Source of the DNA: Seriola aureovittata
Lineage: Eukaryota > Chordata > Actinopteri > Carangiformes > Carangidae
Assembly (NCBI RefSeq): GCF_021018895.1
Contig: NC_079377.1
Span: 15,361,501 to 15,425,500, forward strand
Direction: 5' to 3'
DNA length: 64,000 bases
Part shown: positions 1 through 12,900 of the stretch, one piece after another
Position numbering within the stretch: position 1 is the first letter of the stretch
How the letters are laid out: the number at the start of each line of letters is the position of its first letter
The notes under the pieces: generated by a model
Databases searched by the model: none
What the model was told of the DNA's origin: nothing
What the model saw: the letters and a program-made list of their open reading frames with translations, nothing else
Program-made: the position numbers and the translations under genes

Positions 1-1854
1 TTCTGTTTGTGTTTATCCATCCCTATATGTCTCCTGTCTCCGTTTATATAATACAGCACAGGTGCTTCAAACAACTGTTGTATTAACAGGCTTTTAGCAT
101 ATTTTAAATTCAAGTGCAGGCAATTTAGTGTTTAAAATGTCAAATGCTTCTAAATGGAAACATTTACACAGACAGAAACATGCACAGCCTTATAAACGCA
201 GCAGAGAGATACATTTTTTCTCCCATCATGACAGCTCTCTAGGCATTTTTAGACAGAATAAGACTTAAAGCTGGATTTTTGAAGTCATAAACAGTCTTTA
301 GCAGAGGATAATTTTTCATCTTCCCTAACAAACATTAATAAATGCACAAATGCAGAAGAAACTTTTTAATGTGATGGCATCTGTCTTTAGGTAGAGTCAC
401 CACTGTCAAATGTCAGTGCACATGTTTGCACTGAAGGGAAGTATAGAGAAACCCTTTGCATGCAGAGAAAACGCAGAGCAGAGGGGCGAGTAATTGCTGG
501 CATATTGTGAGTGACAGTTCTCAGTGAGGGATAAAGTTGGAAGGGAGAGTGAGAAACAGCAGGGTTGAGGGTGAGGGGTGTGAGTGACAGTGTCACTGTG
601 ACACCATTAATCTCCTAGACAACGACACCTGAACTCTAAAAGGATGGGGTGGCTGACAAGACACCTAAAGAAAAAAAGTGAGACAGTGAGAGAGACTTTG
701 AGAGGAGGAAGAGGTTGAGTTGGAACCTACCTGATGTATGTATGTATTAGCTCACTCAGCTGGTCCACCTCTTGGTTCCCAAAGGATGGATCCTACTACC
801 TTTGATGATCCTCTAAATTTCCCTGTACTGCCACTGTGAAGGAGACATTTTTGACTCAGTTTAATATCTTCACCATATGATGGACTGCCATGACATTTAC
901 TACAGATTTTTAAGTTTCTCAGGGGTGTTACTACGACTTTGGTGATTATGTTTTTTCATTTAGTGCCACCAGCAGGTCAAAGGTTTCACTTATGAAATGT
1001 CTTAATGTCTGCTCCGCCAAAGTTTGTACAGATATTCATGTGTTCTAACAACTTGAGTGATCCCCAACTTTTCCTCTGCCGCCACCACAATGTTGAAATC
1101 TTTGGTTTTTACTGAAATATCTTGACAGCTTTTCAAATGGAATGTAAAAAAAATCATCACCTAATCTTTTATGTTGGGCCGTCATCAGGTGAAAGTTTCT
1201 GTATGACCAAATACCAGTAAAATTAATGAAATTCCCATCACCCTCAGCTGTACTTTCTCTTTTAATGCTAATTATCAAATGTTCTCATGCTAGCACACTA
1301 AACTAAGATGGTTATTATGGTTATTATGGTTAATATTAGGCCTGCTAGCATTCTGATGTGAGCACCTAGCTCAAAGCACATCTATGCTTAAGTACAACCT
1401 AAGAGACTCTTATTCTTGTATGTGTGTTTGAGTGTGAGGGGTGCATCCACACAACAATATGCATTCCTCTGTCCATATACTGTAACTAATAATCTCCTAT
1501 CACAGAAGCTTATGCAAATTATATCTACTTTGGGAGTTGTGATTTAATGCAATAAGGACCATCTTAAGCTATCCTTAGTGGTTTAATTTAATCAGAGCCC
1601 ATTAATGATTGATGTTAGTAACCCCTGCGGCATTAAAAAGAAAATTAAAATAGAAACATTAATATTTATTTCCACAGCCTTTACCCACCAGCTTATATGT
1701 CTATATATAAAGGTCCCAGTTTTGAAAATATATGGCTCTTCCTCTCTTTCTTTCCATCACCCCACTTTTATTCCACACATGTCCTGTGTTGTCTTTAATG
1801 CACTCTAATTGTTTTTCCCACTTGCCCCTCTCCTCTTCTTCCTCGTGCTCACAG
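1..1854. other. pcdh15 intron, 5' end outside window
   Basis: No coding sequence is recognisable here. The stretch ends in a pyrimidine-rich tract and a cag acceptor at 1852-1854. It contains an interspersed repeat at about 774-1418, listed separately. Small open frames in it resemble no known protein. It is taken as intron because the exon at 1855 begins in the middle of a cadherin repeat. Confidence 0.8.
774..1418. repeat. teleost interspersed repeat with internal tandem units
   Basis: The block contains three degenerate copies of a unit reading roughly actttggtgatcc, then cttttc, then gccacc (near 784-832, 930-966 and 1050-1087), spaced about 115 bp apart. The units are followed by a phrase about unit length, gaccaaataccagtaaaatt, and a tail rich in gctagca and agctcaaagcaca. 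From memory this pattern matches a very abundant non-coding repeat of percomorph genomes, probably a non-autonomous DNA element. I cannot name the family, and the ends are approximate. Confidence 0.6.
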
Positions 1855-2085
1855 GCAGTGGACTCAGACCTCTTTTCCAATGTCACGTATCGGGTCAAGA
1901 CCGAGTCGGCCAGGCAGCTTTTCTCTCTGAACCCTGTCACAGGGGAGTTAGCTGTGCTGCAGACCCTGGACTTCGAGGACCTGGCAGCTATGGGCATGGG
2001 GGCTTCTTACACTTTCCAGGTGGAAGCTGTCGACCAAGGAGGGGTCATGCCTCCAGGGCAAGCTACAGTCACGGTCCGCATCACG
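1855..2085 (+). CDS. pcdh15: pcdh15 exon: second half of cadherin repeat EC8
   Basis: Acceptor cag at 1852-1854 and donor gtaag at 2086 bound 77 complete codons (phase 0 at both ends). The peptide starts AVDSDLFSNVTYRV, an A-x-D-x-D...N..V.Y cadherin motif, and continues with LDFED, the equivalent of the LDRE motif, and VEAVDQGG, the equivalent of the DXG motif. It ends TVTVRIT, the last strand before the linker. The next exon starts directly with the DMND linker motif, which places this exon in EC8. The open frame extends past both splice sites only by chance. The upstream part of EC8 must lie in an exon outside the window. Confidence 0.93.
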
Positions 2086-4264
2086 GTAAGAGCCCCCCGG
2101 ATAGTCAGTCCACTGCAACCTCTCAGTTGTCTATTCTCCTTCCATCTATCCTCATTGTCCCTCAGGATCTGCAGCACTGGCAGTGAATATGTGGTGAGTC
2201 ATTAGCAGAGTTTTACTGTAATAATAGCTGGCCTAAGCCATAGTCCAAAAGGGGATTGGATACATATTATACAATGAGGCACCTGTGCTCCTATTGTGAT
2301 ATGAAATCCAGTGTTATGCCATTCAGTGCAAAAACTGAATGAATTTCCTTTGTAACATGTTTCGGCCTCCAAGCCTGCTTGTCCTCTCAGCATCATTAGG
2401 ACAAAGAGAAGTGATGGATAGGTGATTCTGCCTTGCACAAAGTGCTATTCCAGATCTGAATGACTCATTAGCTTTGTGACAGCAATTATGTCAGGTTTTT
2501 CAGGAGCTTGTGTTCCCTTTCCAACCTTTCAAGAGATTAACAGCTGAATCCTAACGAAAGGATTAGACGCCTTGTGTTGTGATACTATTCATCTGTGTAT
2601 GCGTGAGTGTTTGTGTGTGTTAATGGGTGTGTGCTTTTGCTCTCTGAGTAATTCTGTGCTCCAGAATGCGTGCGTGCACATTTATCTGTCTATGAATTCA
2701 GTCCACCCCTTAAGCTCTCTATATTAGATTGAATGGTAGGAAACGCTTAAGCTTATTCAAGCCAGCTCGCCACATGACCTGCAAACCTGGAGAGTGAGTT
2801 TGTCCTCTGATAAGGACAAGCTTTGTTGCAGTGTTCGTGCTGTCACCCAGGAACAGTGTTTGATAGGATAAGGCACTGCAAAACCACTGATATCAAACCA
2901 GTGTGCACTATTTGAAATGGCAGACATGAATTAGAATGAGCCTAATAGATCCACACAGCCTTTTCAGGGACTAGAGATAGAACTGATTCCACTTATTTGA
3001 AGTCACTTGTATTTGATTTCCCCTTGTACTGTTTTATTGTTGTCTCTTTCGTCGGATGCCTTGCAGTGATGGATTCCTGTGTCCTGCGTGTCTTGCTGTT
3101 CTGAATGTATCTCCCAAACTTTTTCTTCTTTTCTTGCACTCGAGAAATGTACTACAGACTCCATGTGTGTGAATGTGTGTGTGCATGGATGAAGATGCAA
3201 AGACAACACATGTACATGCATGTTTTAAGTGTGTCTGTGAATGCATCTCATTCACAGCCTCCTTGCGAACACTTGCAGCACAAGGATCAGGCTTTGTTGT
3301 TCAAAGCAAGAGCTGGATCATAGATTTTCTGCTAGGAAACACTAAACCTGTGTATAGATCAAAGGGAGGCTGGCCTCCACCACAGAGTTTATAGAACACA
3401 TGCTGTTGTCCATTGCTCAGTCAAAACAGTGGAAAGTAAAGGGAAAAGTCAAGAGAAAGGAAGCACTTATACTATAGAGCTAAGCTATTCCTGAGAGATA
3501 TATGAATGGCTTACTGGAGTTTTCATTCTCACACACTAAAGCAAGGGTTGCACAGTTAAGAAGATTTCATTTCGTCGCAGGACCACAATATGGCAGAGCT
3601 CTGCCGTGCATTATTTACAGGGAGAGGGTGATTAAAAGCAGTGGTGATTTTAAGTTCTTCACATGTTCTCAGGAGCCATAATCACTGAATCCCAGCAAAA
3701 CCCCCGGACGGGGTCTTATGTAGAGAAAGTATGTGATAAGTAGGCTGCGTTCACAGAGTGTCTTGTTACTGTGGTTGTTAGGGCCAGCATTAGAATTTAT
3801 TTTTCATATACTATAGATTTTTATGATACCCTGTCAGCCCTCTCATTCAGTTTGATGTCCCCTTGATGTTTGTGTGTTCTCTTGTCCGTGTGGTTGAAGG
3901 AATGAGACATACTTAGAATTAACCACCAGTTTTCCAAAGGTCCTGTCAGCAAAAACACGTTGAAATCTTACTTGTCTATCCTGTATCATCTTACCTGGCA
4001 GTGACAATACGTTGATCTACCGTACCTACCTGTCATCAGTACTATAGATATATGTGCTCATCAGTAACTATGACACATAGAAAAATGTGACACTATGAAA
4101 CATTTAATATCACAGCTGGCAGTATTATAATTTTTTCATAATTTCATTAAATGTTAATGTTCTGTATGTGTAAACATGATTAATAGTGAATACATTGAGT
4201 CAAGTCAAGGCACCGTGACAGTAGAATAGGGATTGATTATTTTCATCTGTAATGCTGTGGTACA

Positions 4265-4352
<88 letters not shown>

Positions 4353-4781
4353 AAGTAAATGTGATAATATTCAGCTCAGATGCACAGTTCTTGAACTACA
4401 GGGACAAAGCCCAGAGGACGGTGAATTACCGCAGTGGGAACATTTGTCTGAATGTTGCTCCAACTTGCTGGAAGTGTTAACTGAAATCAAACAAAGAAGC
4501 AGCTGCAAAATCTGCACTGCTACAATATTACTGTTTTCGCATGCAGACAGCATCAGCAAAAGTTGTACTATGATACACTGATAAATTAATTTGGCCCTTT
4601 TAATGACAAATCTTTCTGTCACCAAAGAGATATGTGTCGTGTCTCTTCTTTATTACCTGTCAAAGGAGGGTAACTGAGCATTTTGTTCTGTGCCGACCCA
4701 ATAATGTTTCAAACTATCAAATAACTGCAATGTTGAGCCAAATATCACCAATACGTTTATTGCATCTCTTTTTGTTTTTAG
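2086..4781. other. pcdh15 intron (EC8-EC9)
   Basis: The intron has donor gtaag and acceptor tttttag. It carries a long GT microsatellite at 4267-4352. Nothing else in it is recognisable; small open frames such as those near 3003-3394 have no family features. Confidence 0.85.
4267..4352. repeat. (GT)n microsatellite
   Basis: About 86 nt of near-perfect GT dinucleotides with a single gc interruption at 4327-4328. The cysteine/valine-rich open frame across it is an artefact of the repeat. Confidence 0.98.
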
Positions 4782-4898
4782 GACATGAATGACTTCTCTC
4801 CCATCTTTAGCCAAGACCTGTATAAGGGCATGGTTGCACCGAATGCAGAAAAAGGAACTGTCATCACAACCGTGTTTGCTGACGACCAAGACCCACCT
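4782..4898 (+). CDS. pcdh15: pcdh15 exon: EC8-EC9 linker and start of EC9
   Basis: The exon has acceptor tttttag ending at 4781 and donor gtgagt at 4899, giving 39 codons in phase 0. It opens with the linker DMND, a calcium-coordinating DXND motif, followed by FSPIF. It then has [13 protein letters not shown] and [11 protein letters not shown], which closely match the start of vertebrate PCDH15 EC9. The DDQD segment is the expected position of the second calcium motif of the repeat. Confidence 0.96.
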
Positions 4899-7800
4899 GT
4901 GAGTATAATCAAACGCATCTATCATAGTTCAAATTTATATTTAAAATATGCAGTGTATACAACACTGGTGGTTAAATTTCAAAGCACATGAAGCGTGTTG
5001 ACTCCATCTCTGTCTCTAATAAAGTTAGCAAAGATGAAAGCCTAGCTGGCTGATTTTTACCTTCTCACTACACGTTTCTTGCAGAACGTCAGCCAATTTA
5101 GCCGTAGCATTTCACATGATGCATTTTAAAGATGTTTTCAAGACTACGATGCTCTCATTAGAGCTACGGTGCTGTCTATATTTTCATTCCGCACCAGTAG
5201 CTCTAATTGTGAGGGGGTCTTGTTTAACATCTTCACTTGTATGAGTCAACTACCAGTTGCCTCAGACAGTGTCATGTTTCCTCAGACTTCTTTACCTGAC
5301 AATATCTGAGCAGGATCTCCTGGGACTGGAGCTATGAAGATTTCTTTTCTTTTTTTTTTCCTTTTGGAGTCTGCAAACCAAGGAACAAAATTACACAATG
5401 CAGAAGAGAAATTGTGCCACCCTGTTGCGACTAGAAATTGTTTGACTAAGAGGAGGCAATGCAGGAGCAATGAACATTTATTGGGGGGTTGGTTCCTTGG
5501 TTTGTCAATGGTTTAACATGTATATTTAGGAAACTGCCAACCTTGGGAATGTTTGCTTCCATGTCATTCACCTCATCTGAACCTCTTTTATTGGCAGCGC
5601 CGCACTCCTTGAAATTTTATTGCACTTGGTGACTCAGCAGTCTTCTTGCTTACATCCTCTCTTTCATTTTGGCTGTGACACAGAATGTTTTTTTCCTTTT
5701 ATAGAAACTTCACCAAATCAGCTTTATATCTTATAACACAGTCTCTTTTTTGAATTTATTTTTAAATTTTAACTATGAAAAAAGGAAGTAGAAATTCCCA
5801 AGTGTCCTTTCTGCCTTTCCCTAAAAGCTTCCAACTCTCAACAAGTTCTTCAGAGAAGTCATGTGTGGCTGGACTCGTGTCAATACTTGTTATTAGTGGC
5901 CCTCCTGCTCTTGGGGTTTTACCAGAGCTTGGTGAGCTTGTGTACTCTCTGCGGCACAAAAACTCTCAGGGATATGGATGCCTGTGAGTCCCAGCTGTGG
6001 GTGGTAGAACATCTTCAGAGTGCTATAGTGACTGCAACACGTCTCACTATCCCTCCCAGAGGGAGACTGCCCCCCACTCCCCCCAGCCTCACAGTGGTTT
6101 GACAGACAGATAGATTAGGTTTCCTAACAGGAGCCGACTAACCCAGTCTCTTATTGACCTGGATTTGAGAGTTCAAAGCATTTTATTGACAAGATGCCTG
6201 TCATAGACACCTCTGTTTGGTGGAATAGGGTTTAGTGTAGTTCTTGTTAAGTACACACATTCTCCCTCTATTACAAAGGCTCATAAAACCTGCACACACA
6301 AAAGAAGGAAGTGAGGAGACTCACTCTGGCTTGTATTCTTGATGCGATATATATACATATTTATATCTGAAGGTTATAATGATGTAGACTATTCCTGCTC
6401 ATTTTTTTTGTTTGTTTTTGTACATTTTGGAGAGAAGGCATAATATCTACCCACCTGTACCTTGGGAGAAGTGATACCAATGATTTTTGAAACTTGGCTG
6501 TATTTTCGGCAGTGTCACTCAACGTCAATGTTAATAAAAGAGAGGAGACAAATGTTTTTGAGCACAAGATTTGAAGAGTATGTTTTTTGTAACTGAAAAT
6601 GAAAGTGTCTTTTTCCTCTGGTTGTTTGTCACAGCAGAGAAAGTTTACTGTTGCCCTTTCACAGATTTCTTCACTGATCTTCTAGTCAAATGCAAATCAG
6701 ATCAATCAATAATCATCTCACAAACAAGTTGTATTAATGTGTATCAGCTAACTATCAGCTCAAGCTTGGCTGTTGTCTCTCTGAAGCATCATTCCCTGTT
6801 TCTCAGTGCTTCTGAGGTTGTTCTTTAATTCATGACCTGGCTATTTTATACTAAAGGAGAACTGTATCTAAAAAAACAGGCAAAACAAAAATACATTCAA
6901 AATAATCTGTCTTAAAACTTTGCTCAAGGTTGCTATTACAAAAAAATACTTTGATGCTGAACCACTAAATGCTGTATGTCCACATTTTTTTGTTGCTCAT
7001 CTGCAATGTTAATGACACAGTGAGTTCACTCCAGCAGAGGACATAAAACATTCATAGTCTGTGAGATGAATGCCAGACAAGAAAAGGTGTAAAGCTGAGA
7101 AAGTCTGTCGACAGAGACTGAGTACAATGCCGCTGTAACTACAGTACATTAACTATGTGACCCATGTTTAAACATAATTTCTAAGCTGCTGTGAGTTGCT
7201 GCAAGAAAATTTACCAATTACCAATACCAAAGATTGTTCTAAAGCTGGAAACACTGATTACTTTGAAACTGTGCACTCTGCTCAGGAAAATAAAAGATTT
7301 GTAGTTTTGAAAGGTAGTGTGTAGTGTTTGGCATATTGTCTTATTATTTCCTGGTGAACATTTTCTTTATTTGTTTGCTTTGTTCTGTTCCTGTGATTCT
7401 AGGGCTAAGTTAGACGTATAAGTTTAGAAAGGCAAACTAATTACACAAGTGGGAAGAACTTGAAGAAGTTGATAACAGTATACGTTTAGCCTCGAGCAAA
7501 TCACTTTTTTCCATCTCTGCTGCCGTCACTGTAGAGGTCTCACTCCTAAAGTCACTATACTAGATAGTTCTGTGGGAGGTGTGTTTTTTTTATTAATGAT
7601 CCTGTCCTGACTTCTTTTCCATTACATGTTAGAAAACAATTTGAAGAGCTTTTAGAGATGAGACCCTTTTTCTGAGGATCCACTTAGTGAATTCGCTCAG
7701 ATAGTTTTGTAACCTTTTAGAGACACATTTGTGTGAGTAAGCCTCCCGAGGGATCCACTGCTACTACAGGATTTACCTCTCTCTAGCCCCGGGTTTTACC

Positions 7801-8460
7801 CCGTCCCTGGGGAGCAAAAGTAGTTCAGGCAAGGGAGCCGAGCTTCAAAAAGCTTATTAAAAATCAGACTGAATTTGAGGTCCAAAGGGATAAAACTGGA
7901 ATGTAATAAGATATAGAGATGATTAGTAATCAGGAACAATGATTAATCATAATCAAAGGGTCATATTGAAGCCCAGGCTCTCGCTAATGAATGTAAGTCT
8001 GGAGACTAGAGGGGTTGGTTTAATGGAGAAGTTTCATATTCCAAATGAAAGGGAAGAGGTCTGAATCAATGAATAACAGTGAGTTTATATTATATTATAT
8101 TACTGATGAGGACCGGCTAATGAAGGCTATGATAAGCTAAGAGTTGTTAAAATGGATAGGAGTATGAAGTGAGACATTATGGTAATTTTTCAGGTTACAC
8201 AGAAAAGCAACCTTTTCTTACATAAACCACTCCAGCGCTGTCGCATTAATAAACAATAAAATGCAAAAATAATAGAGTTATATTCCTAAGCATTCAATAT
8301 TGCTATACCCTTATGGGTTGAATACATTTTACAGTGCTTCATTACTTTGACACCTCTCTCCATCTTCACAGCTTCATCTGAAAATGTGAAAGGTGGTATC
8401 CAGACAAGTGGGTTGTTATTGGAGTGATGTGCTTCATGTTCTTCTGTCTCCTTCCTCCAG
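4899..8460. other. pcdh15 intron (within EC9)
   Basis: The intron has donor gtgagt and acceptor cttcctccag. No gene is seen. A block at about 7735-8165 looks unlike its surroundings and may be an old insertion, listed separately. The rest is AT-rich unique-looking sequence. Confidence 0.8.
7735..8165. repeat. possible unclassified interspersed element
   Basis: Between AT-rich flanks lies a GC-rich patch (gccccgggttttacccc and ccctggggagc, able to pair into a short hairpin). It is followed by purine-rich sequence with repeated gattaat/tataatatt phrases and a tattatattatatta run near 8087. The sharp change in composition suggests an inserted element. No coding remnant, clear terminal repeat or family match is visible, so the call is weak. 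Confidence 0.25.
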
Positions 8461-8601
8461 GGTACTCCGGCCAGTTTTGTCCGCTACAGAGTGGACCAGG
8501 ACAGGTCACCATACAGTGGGAGCATCTTTGATGTGGAAGAGAAAACTGGAAGAGTCATCACCAGGGTCAACCTCAATGAAGAGCCCAGTGTCACCTTTAA
8601 G
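8461..8601 (+). CDS. pcdh15: pcdh15 exon: middle of EC9
   Basis: Acceptor ctccag ends at 8460 and donor gtgagt begins at 8602, giving 47 codons in phase 0. The peptide reads through VRYRV and [20 protein letters not shown] to VTFK. This is the central strand region of EC9, with [10 protein letters not shown] being the usual F.I....G.I cadherin segment. It joins in frame after DDQDPP and before LFVIAYDDG. Confidence 0.96.
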
Positions 8602-9858
8602 GTGAGTGGCGGTGATTATGGTGACAGTAGCCGTGACAAGCTGCTGCTTGTAATTTCAGTGCGCCGTTTCCAAGATATTAATGTTATACTGTCAGAGACA
8701 CTTGGCGTATGTCCAGGAATTGTCTATTTGTACTGAATGGTTATACGGGTAGAACAATTACAGTTTGCAGAAAGGGATCTGCTCTCTGAGGATGCTTTCA
8801 GGGAATCTGAGCTAATCCCCCCTCTTAAAAGCACATACATTAATATGAAATCTTATCTTAATTAAATCATCAATAGCAAAAAATGAAGCACATGAGGGGG
8901 ATGGGTGGAGGTGGAGGGAGCTGTGGCAGCAAACAGTGTTGGCTTGAGCGATTAAGATGTCAGATCAGCCTCTGAACAAAATACATATTTTTGCTTAAAA
9001 AGACAACAATGATTTGATGTGGCTAATAGTTAATGATGATGAATTATGATAATGGTAGCATTTGCAAGTATAATTGATGGTAATGGTACATTCATGAAAG
9101 TCAAATCCTATATCACAAATACAAGAATCACAGAGTGCTCTTACTGTTACTGTTATTGCTACTATTTCTTACTGTAGACGTTTGCTGCTCTGCCTTGTTT
9201 GTTTTAATGTTACATAATTTGCAGCTCAGATTAGTGTTTCAGACGTGTGCATATTGACTCTTTAAATTCAAATTATCATTGTGTTTCCTGATTTGTCTCA
9301 GTCATGTCATTGCTTGTTTTGTATTTGTGACCAGTGATATTCAGTTTTCTTATAGATTAAACAAATGCTCCTAGGTGCTCACATAAAGATATTTTACCAA
9401 TTTAAGGTGACCTTGCATAGCAACATCTGTGGTTAGCAGGATATTGGTTCCTAATGATGATGCGTCACTTATACTCCTATGTTGTCTGTCTACCTCTAGC
9501 CTCTTTTTTCTCCTCCTGTCTCGGTTTCTTTAAATATTCATCTGTGTTTATTCTCTTTCTGCCTATTACTCCCTCTCTGCCGCCCCACTCCCCCTGCTTC
9601 CCCCAGGCCTCATTCTCCACAGTCTATGAATGTAGATCAATACATTCATGCTCATTCTCTGGGAGCTTTGCAGGCTCCTTGCCAGATCCTATTTTGCCAT
9701 TCTATCTTTATTAGGATGCTGAACATGTCTGCAAAAAAAAAAGCCTGGCAACCTCAGAAAAGGAATTATTTGTGTAGTGAGTAGTAGTATGGTGAAAAAA
9801 AGTAATAGGTGTGTGCTTGTATTTGTATATTGTTTATGTGTGTTCTGTCCCTTTGCAG
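8602..9858. other. pcdh15 intron (within EC9)
   Basis: A 1.26-kb intron with donor gtgagt and acceptor ctttgcag. No repeat or coding feature is recognised. Confidence 0.85.
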
Positions 9859-9971
9859 TTGTTTGTGATAGCCTATGATGATGGGGAGCCGGTGAAGTCG
9901 AACAGTACTTTGGTGGAGATCACCGTCCTTCAGCCTTCTCGCATCCCAATCTTCACCCAGGAAGAGTATAA
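9859..9971 (+). CDS. pcdh15: pcdh15 exon: end of EC9, EC9-EC10 linker
   Basis: Acceptor tttgcag ends at 9858 and donor gtaagg begins at 9972. The 113 nt end two bases into a codon, which the next exon completes with g to give Lys. The peptide carries [11 protein letters not shown] (the DXG motif of EC9), the last strand TLVEITVL, and then [13 protein letters not shown], the start of EC10. The inter-repeat linker has no DXNDN motif. This agrees with the published finding that the mammalian PCDH15 EC9-EC10 linker is bent and lacks bound calcium. Confidence 0.96.
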
Positions 9972-12900
9972 GTAAGGCTCCTTGACACACTGTTGACACT
10001 GCTGCCTCTGCCTGTAAATTCATACACCAGAGAGCAGCTTAAGCTGTAGCGCCAGACAGGGACAGACAGTGAAAAAGGCAGGAAGAAGTTGACGCGATAT
10101 CTTAAATACACCTTGACACCCATTTACATCTATGGTTGCATCTTTCTTTGAAGTCTTCTAATACTTTAATTAATATTTAATCACTTGGTAAATTATATAT
10201 TCTACGCTGAACTTCCTCGAAAGGCTGTGAAGTCACTATTCCTCATGATTTTATAATTTGGTAATAACGGTAGCTATCTGCACACTACCGTGCTCTCATT
10301 GTCAACACTCAGAAAAGTGGCCTCAGTTCTGATTCTTTGTCTCCGTCTTGCTCTCTTTTCTGCACATGACTGATTAATGAGTGTTGAGAATAAATATGCA
10401 TTAGAGCTTCAGGGTAGATGCTGTAGATCATCACTGCTGTAAACCACATTTGTTTCTCTCTGAGGGCAAAGCAGAAGGGCTTCCCTCTGAGTTCATTAAG
10501 AGTCTCTTTTGACAAGATTAAGTGTTTAGAGTGTTAAACTGAGGGGATATAATCTATACTACTCTGGGATGACTGGCTGCTACACATGTGATATGTGGCG
10601 GCACTGGGTCAGGGCTGGGTGGAGCTTGTCTGTACTGATGTTAGTGTGACTCAGGAGGAGACCAAGAAGTCATTTATAATTAAAAATAAACATGGATTAT
10701 TAACACCCCAGCTGAAGCTGCTTTGAAAAATGTTCCACGATGAGTGAGTGCGCACATGAACAGTTGCTATCTATTATGTTATGCTGCAGTAGGTACCTGT
10801 CTGCAGTGTTAGGGAGATTTTCGCCAGAATCAAAGGTCTGATGGCAAAGTTGCCTGGCACCATGCAGTTTCTAGGAGCTAAAGTAAACCTTGTTTTAAGT
10901 GGATTGATTTATAGCTTGTATGTCAATCAAAGTAGGGAGTCTTGGCAGACTGTCTTCTGTAACAAAATTTGATATGCCTTTATGCATAAGACAGGGAATG
11001 TAAGGCCTTCCCAACCTGTCAGCACATCAGTTGAGGTGTGTTTGTCTTTGTTTGTGCACAGGTATGGTTTTCTGCCCATCTCACTGCCTTTTGTGAATGT
11101 TTGCTTGGTTTAGTAAGTGTCTGTATGTGTGTATTTTCTCATACGGATGAGTGTGTGTGCACTGAGTACATCCTGTCCTGATAGTTTGTAATGCGGTACT
11201 TTGTGTGTGTGCTCACGTTTCCCTGTTGCTCAGCTGTATTCTGTGATTGATACACAGGCACAGCAGCATCGCCGTTGAAAGGCCATTGATTAACACTTTG
11301 AATGAGTGCTCTCTCTGACACACACACACACACGGAAGGTTTCGACCATAGGCACAGGCCTCTGTAGGGTGTCACATTGACAATGCTAACCACACACAGT
11401 GGCAGGCCTTGTGTAAATTATGAGCCATGAAAGCATTAGCCAGGTGCTGGAGCCTCTCCTGCTGGACAAGGTTCTCTCCAGCGGAGAGCGTCCAATCTGC
11501 TCATTCTGCAATGAACTGTCTCTTCGTTTCTCGCCTCTCTGTCTCTCCCCATCGTCCTCTCCCAGAGGAGCCTTCTGAACACAAATCTCTCTCTAAACGT
11601 CTACAGAAGATCTCGTCTGTCTCTGTGAAAGCAGTTAGTTATTGCAGCCATCAGGTAAGCTATGCCTACAGCTCCACCGCACACAATTAAAACAACTCTG
11701 GAGGGCTTTGGCTGACTTAATGATTTCTGCTCCTGCTTTATGGTTGGTCCCCTCCATCTGTCAGAGGGAAATGAGGGGCTCCCAGTCATTGTTGGCTAAA
11801 ATAAATGGCTTATACCATAGTTTTTACTGTAGCAGCATGTTGCCACTTAGTTTTCAGAGAGTTTGAGCAAAACACCTTGTGTTGTCTATGTATAAATACA
11901 TTTGTTGTTCATAAAGTTCACAACTGTTGGATGAAAATATGTTTAAACATGCATTAAGCAGTATTGTTGGTATTGTTGGATAATACCCAAGCCAAGGACT
12001 GTGTGTGTGTGAAAAGATTGCTTGAAGTGCTGGAATTATTAGCTGACTCAGCAGCTTTGCGAAGCTTTAAGCCTCTTTGCTCACCACTTTAGTTCTCCAG
12101 ACCACAAGAATAGTGTGTGATTGAGTCTAACAGCCCTCATCATCTCCCCATATAATACTGTAGACGCCGAGTTCACACTACCTGCCCAGTATGAAGTGAA
12201 CACTGGTTGGTGAATAAAGTCAAGCATCTAGCACTTTGAAAATCCATATATTTTTCTCAGAAGTTGGTGGACCAGAATGGTACTAAAAGAAGAGTGAATA
12301 TTGAACTTATTTCAGGTAGACAGAAATAACTGGTTGAATGGTCATGTTTCTCTGTGTCTGCTGGACGTGTATGAACAAACACATGAGCTATAAGAACCTC
12401 CCATCAGTGCAGTTCCAATCAACTGTGTTGATCTGAGCTATATCTTTGGCCAGGTGATGAGTGATTTACTCTGTAATCCTCTTGTTCAGAGCTTAATGGG
12501 AGGGATTTACTAGTAGTTTCCATGGCCTTTATAAGTTCATCTTGATAGCTGCATCATCTGCTGCAACTATGGCAAAACTTTTGCAAAGTACTTGCGTGGT
12601 TTTAACTGTCATTTTTGTCAAATTTCTTGAATCTGATTTGTTTTTGTTGTTTTTTTTCTCCAAAGCTTTTTCTTCCATCCTAATACTTTTCTATCTCTTC
12701 AACACAGTAGATGGGCTTTTGTTATTGTCCTCTCATTCCTCTTTCCTTGCAGTGCAGTGCAGATGTCATTTGTTGATATAGCCTAGGGAAAAATCAGGAG
12801 CATTTGATTTGGTAGACAGATCTGCCTGATATATAAATATATATATACATAATGCATAAAAAAGACTGCATAGAGGTGTACTGTATATGATTAATCATGG

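Noticed and set aside
1732..2205. 157-codon frame around the EC8 exon as a small protein
   Set aside because: Only 1855-2085 has cadherin character. The flanks are intron read-through beyond a clear acceptor and donor.
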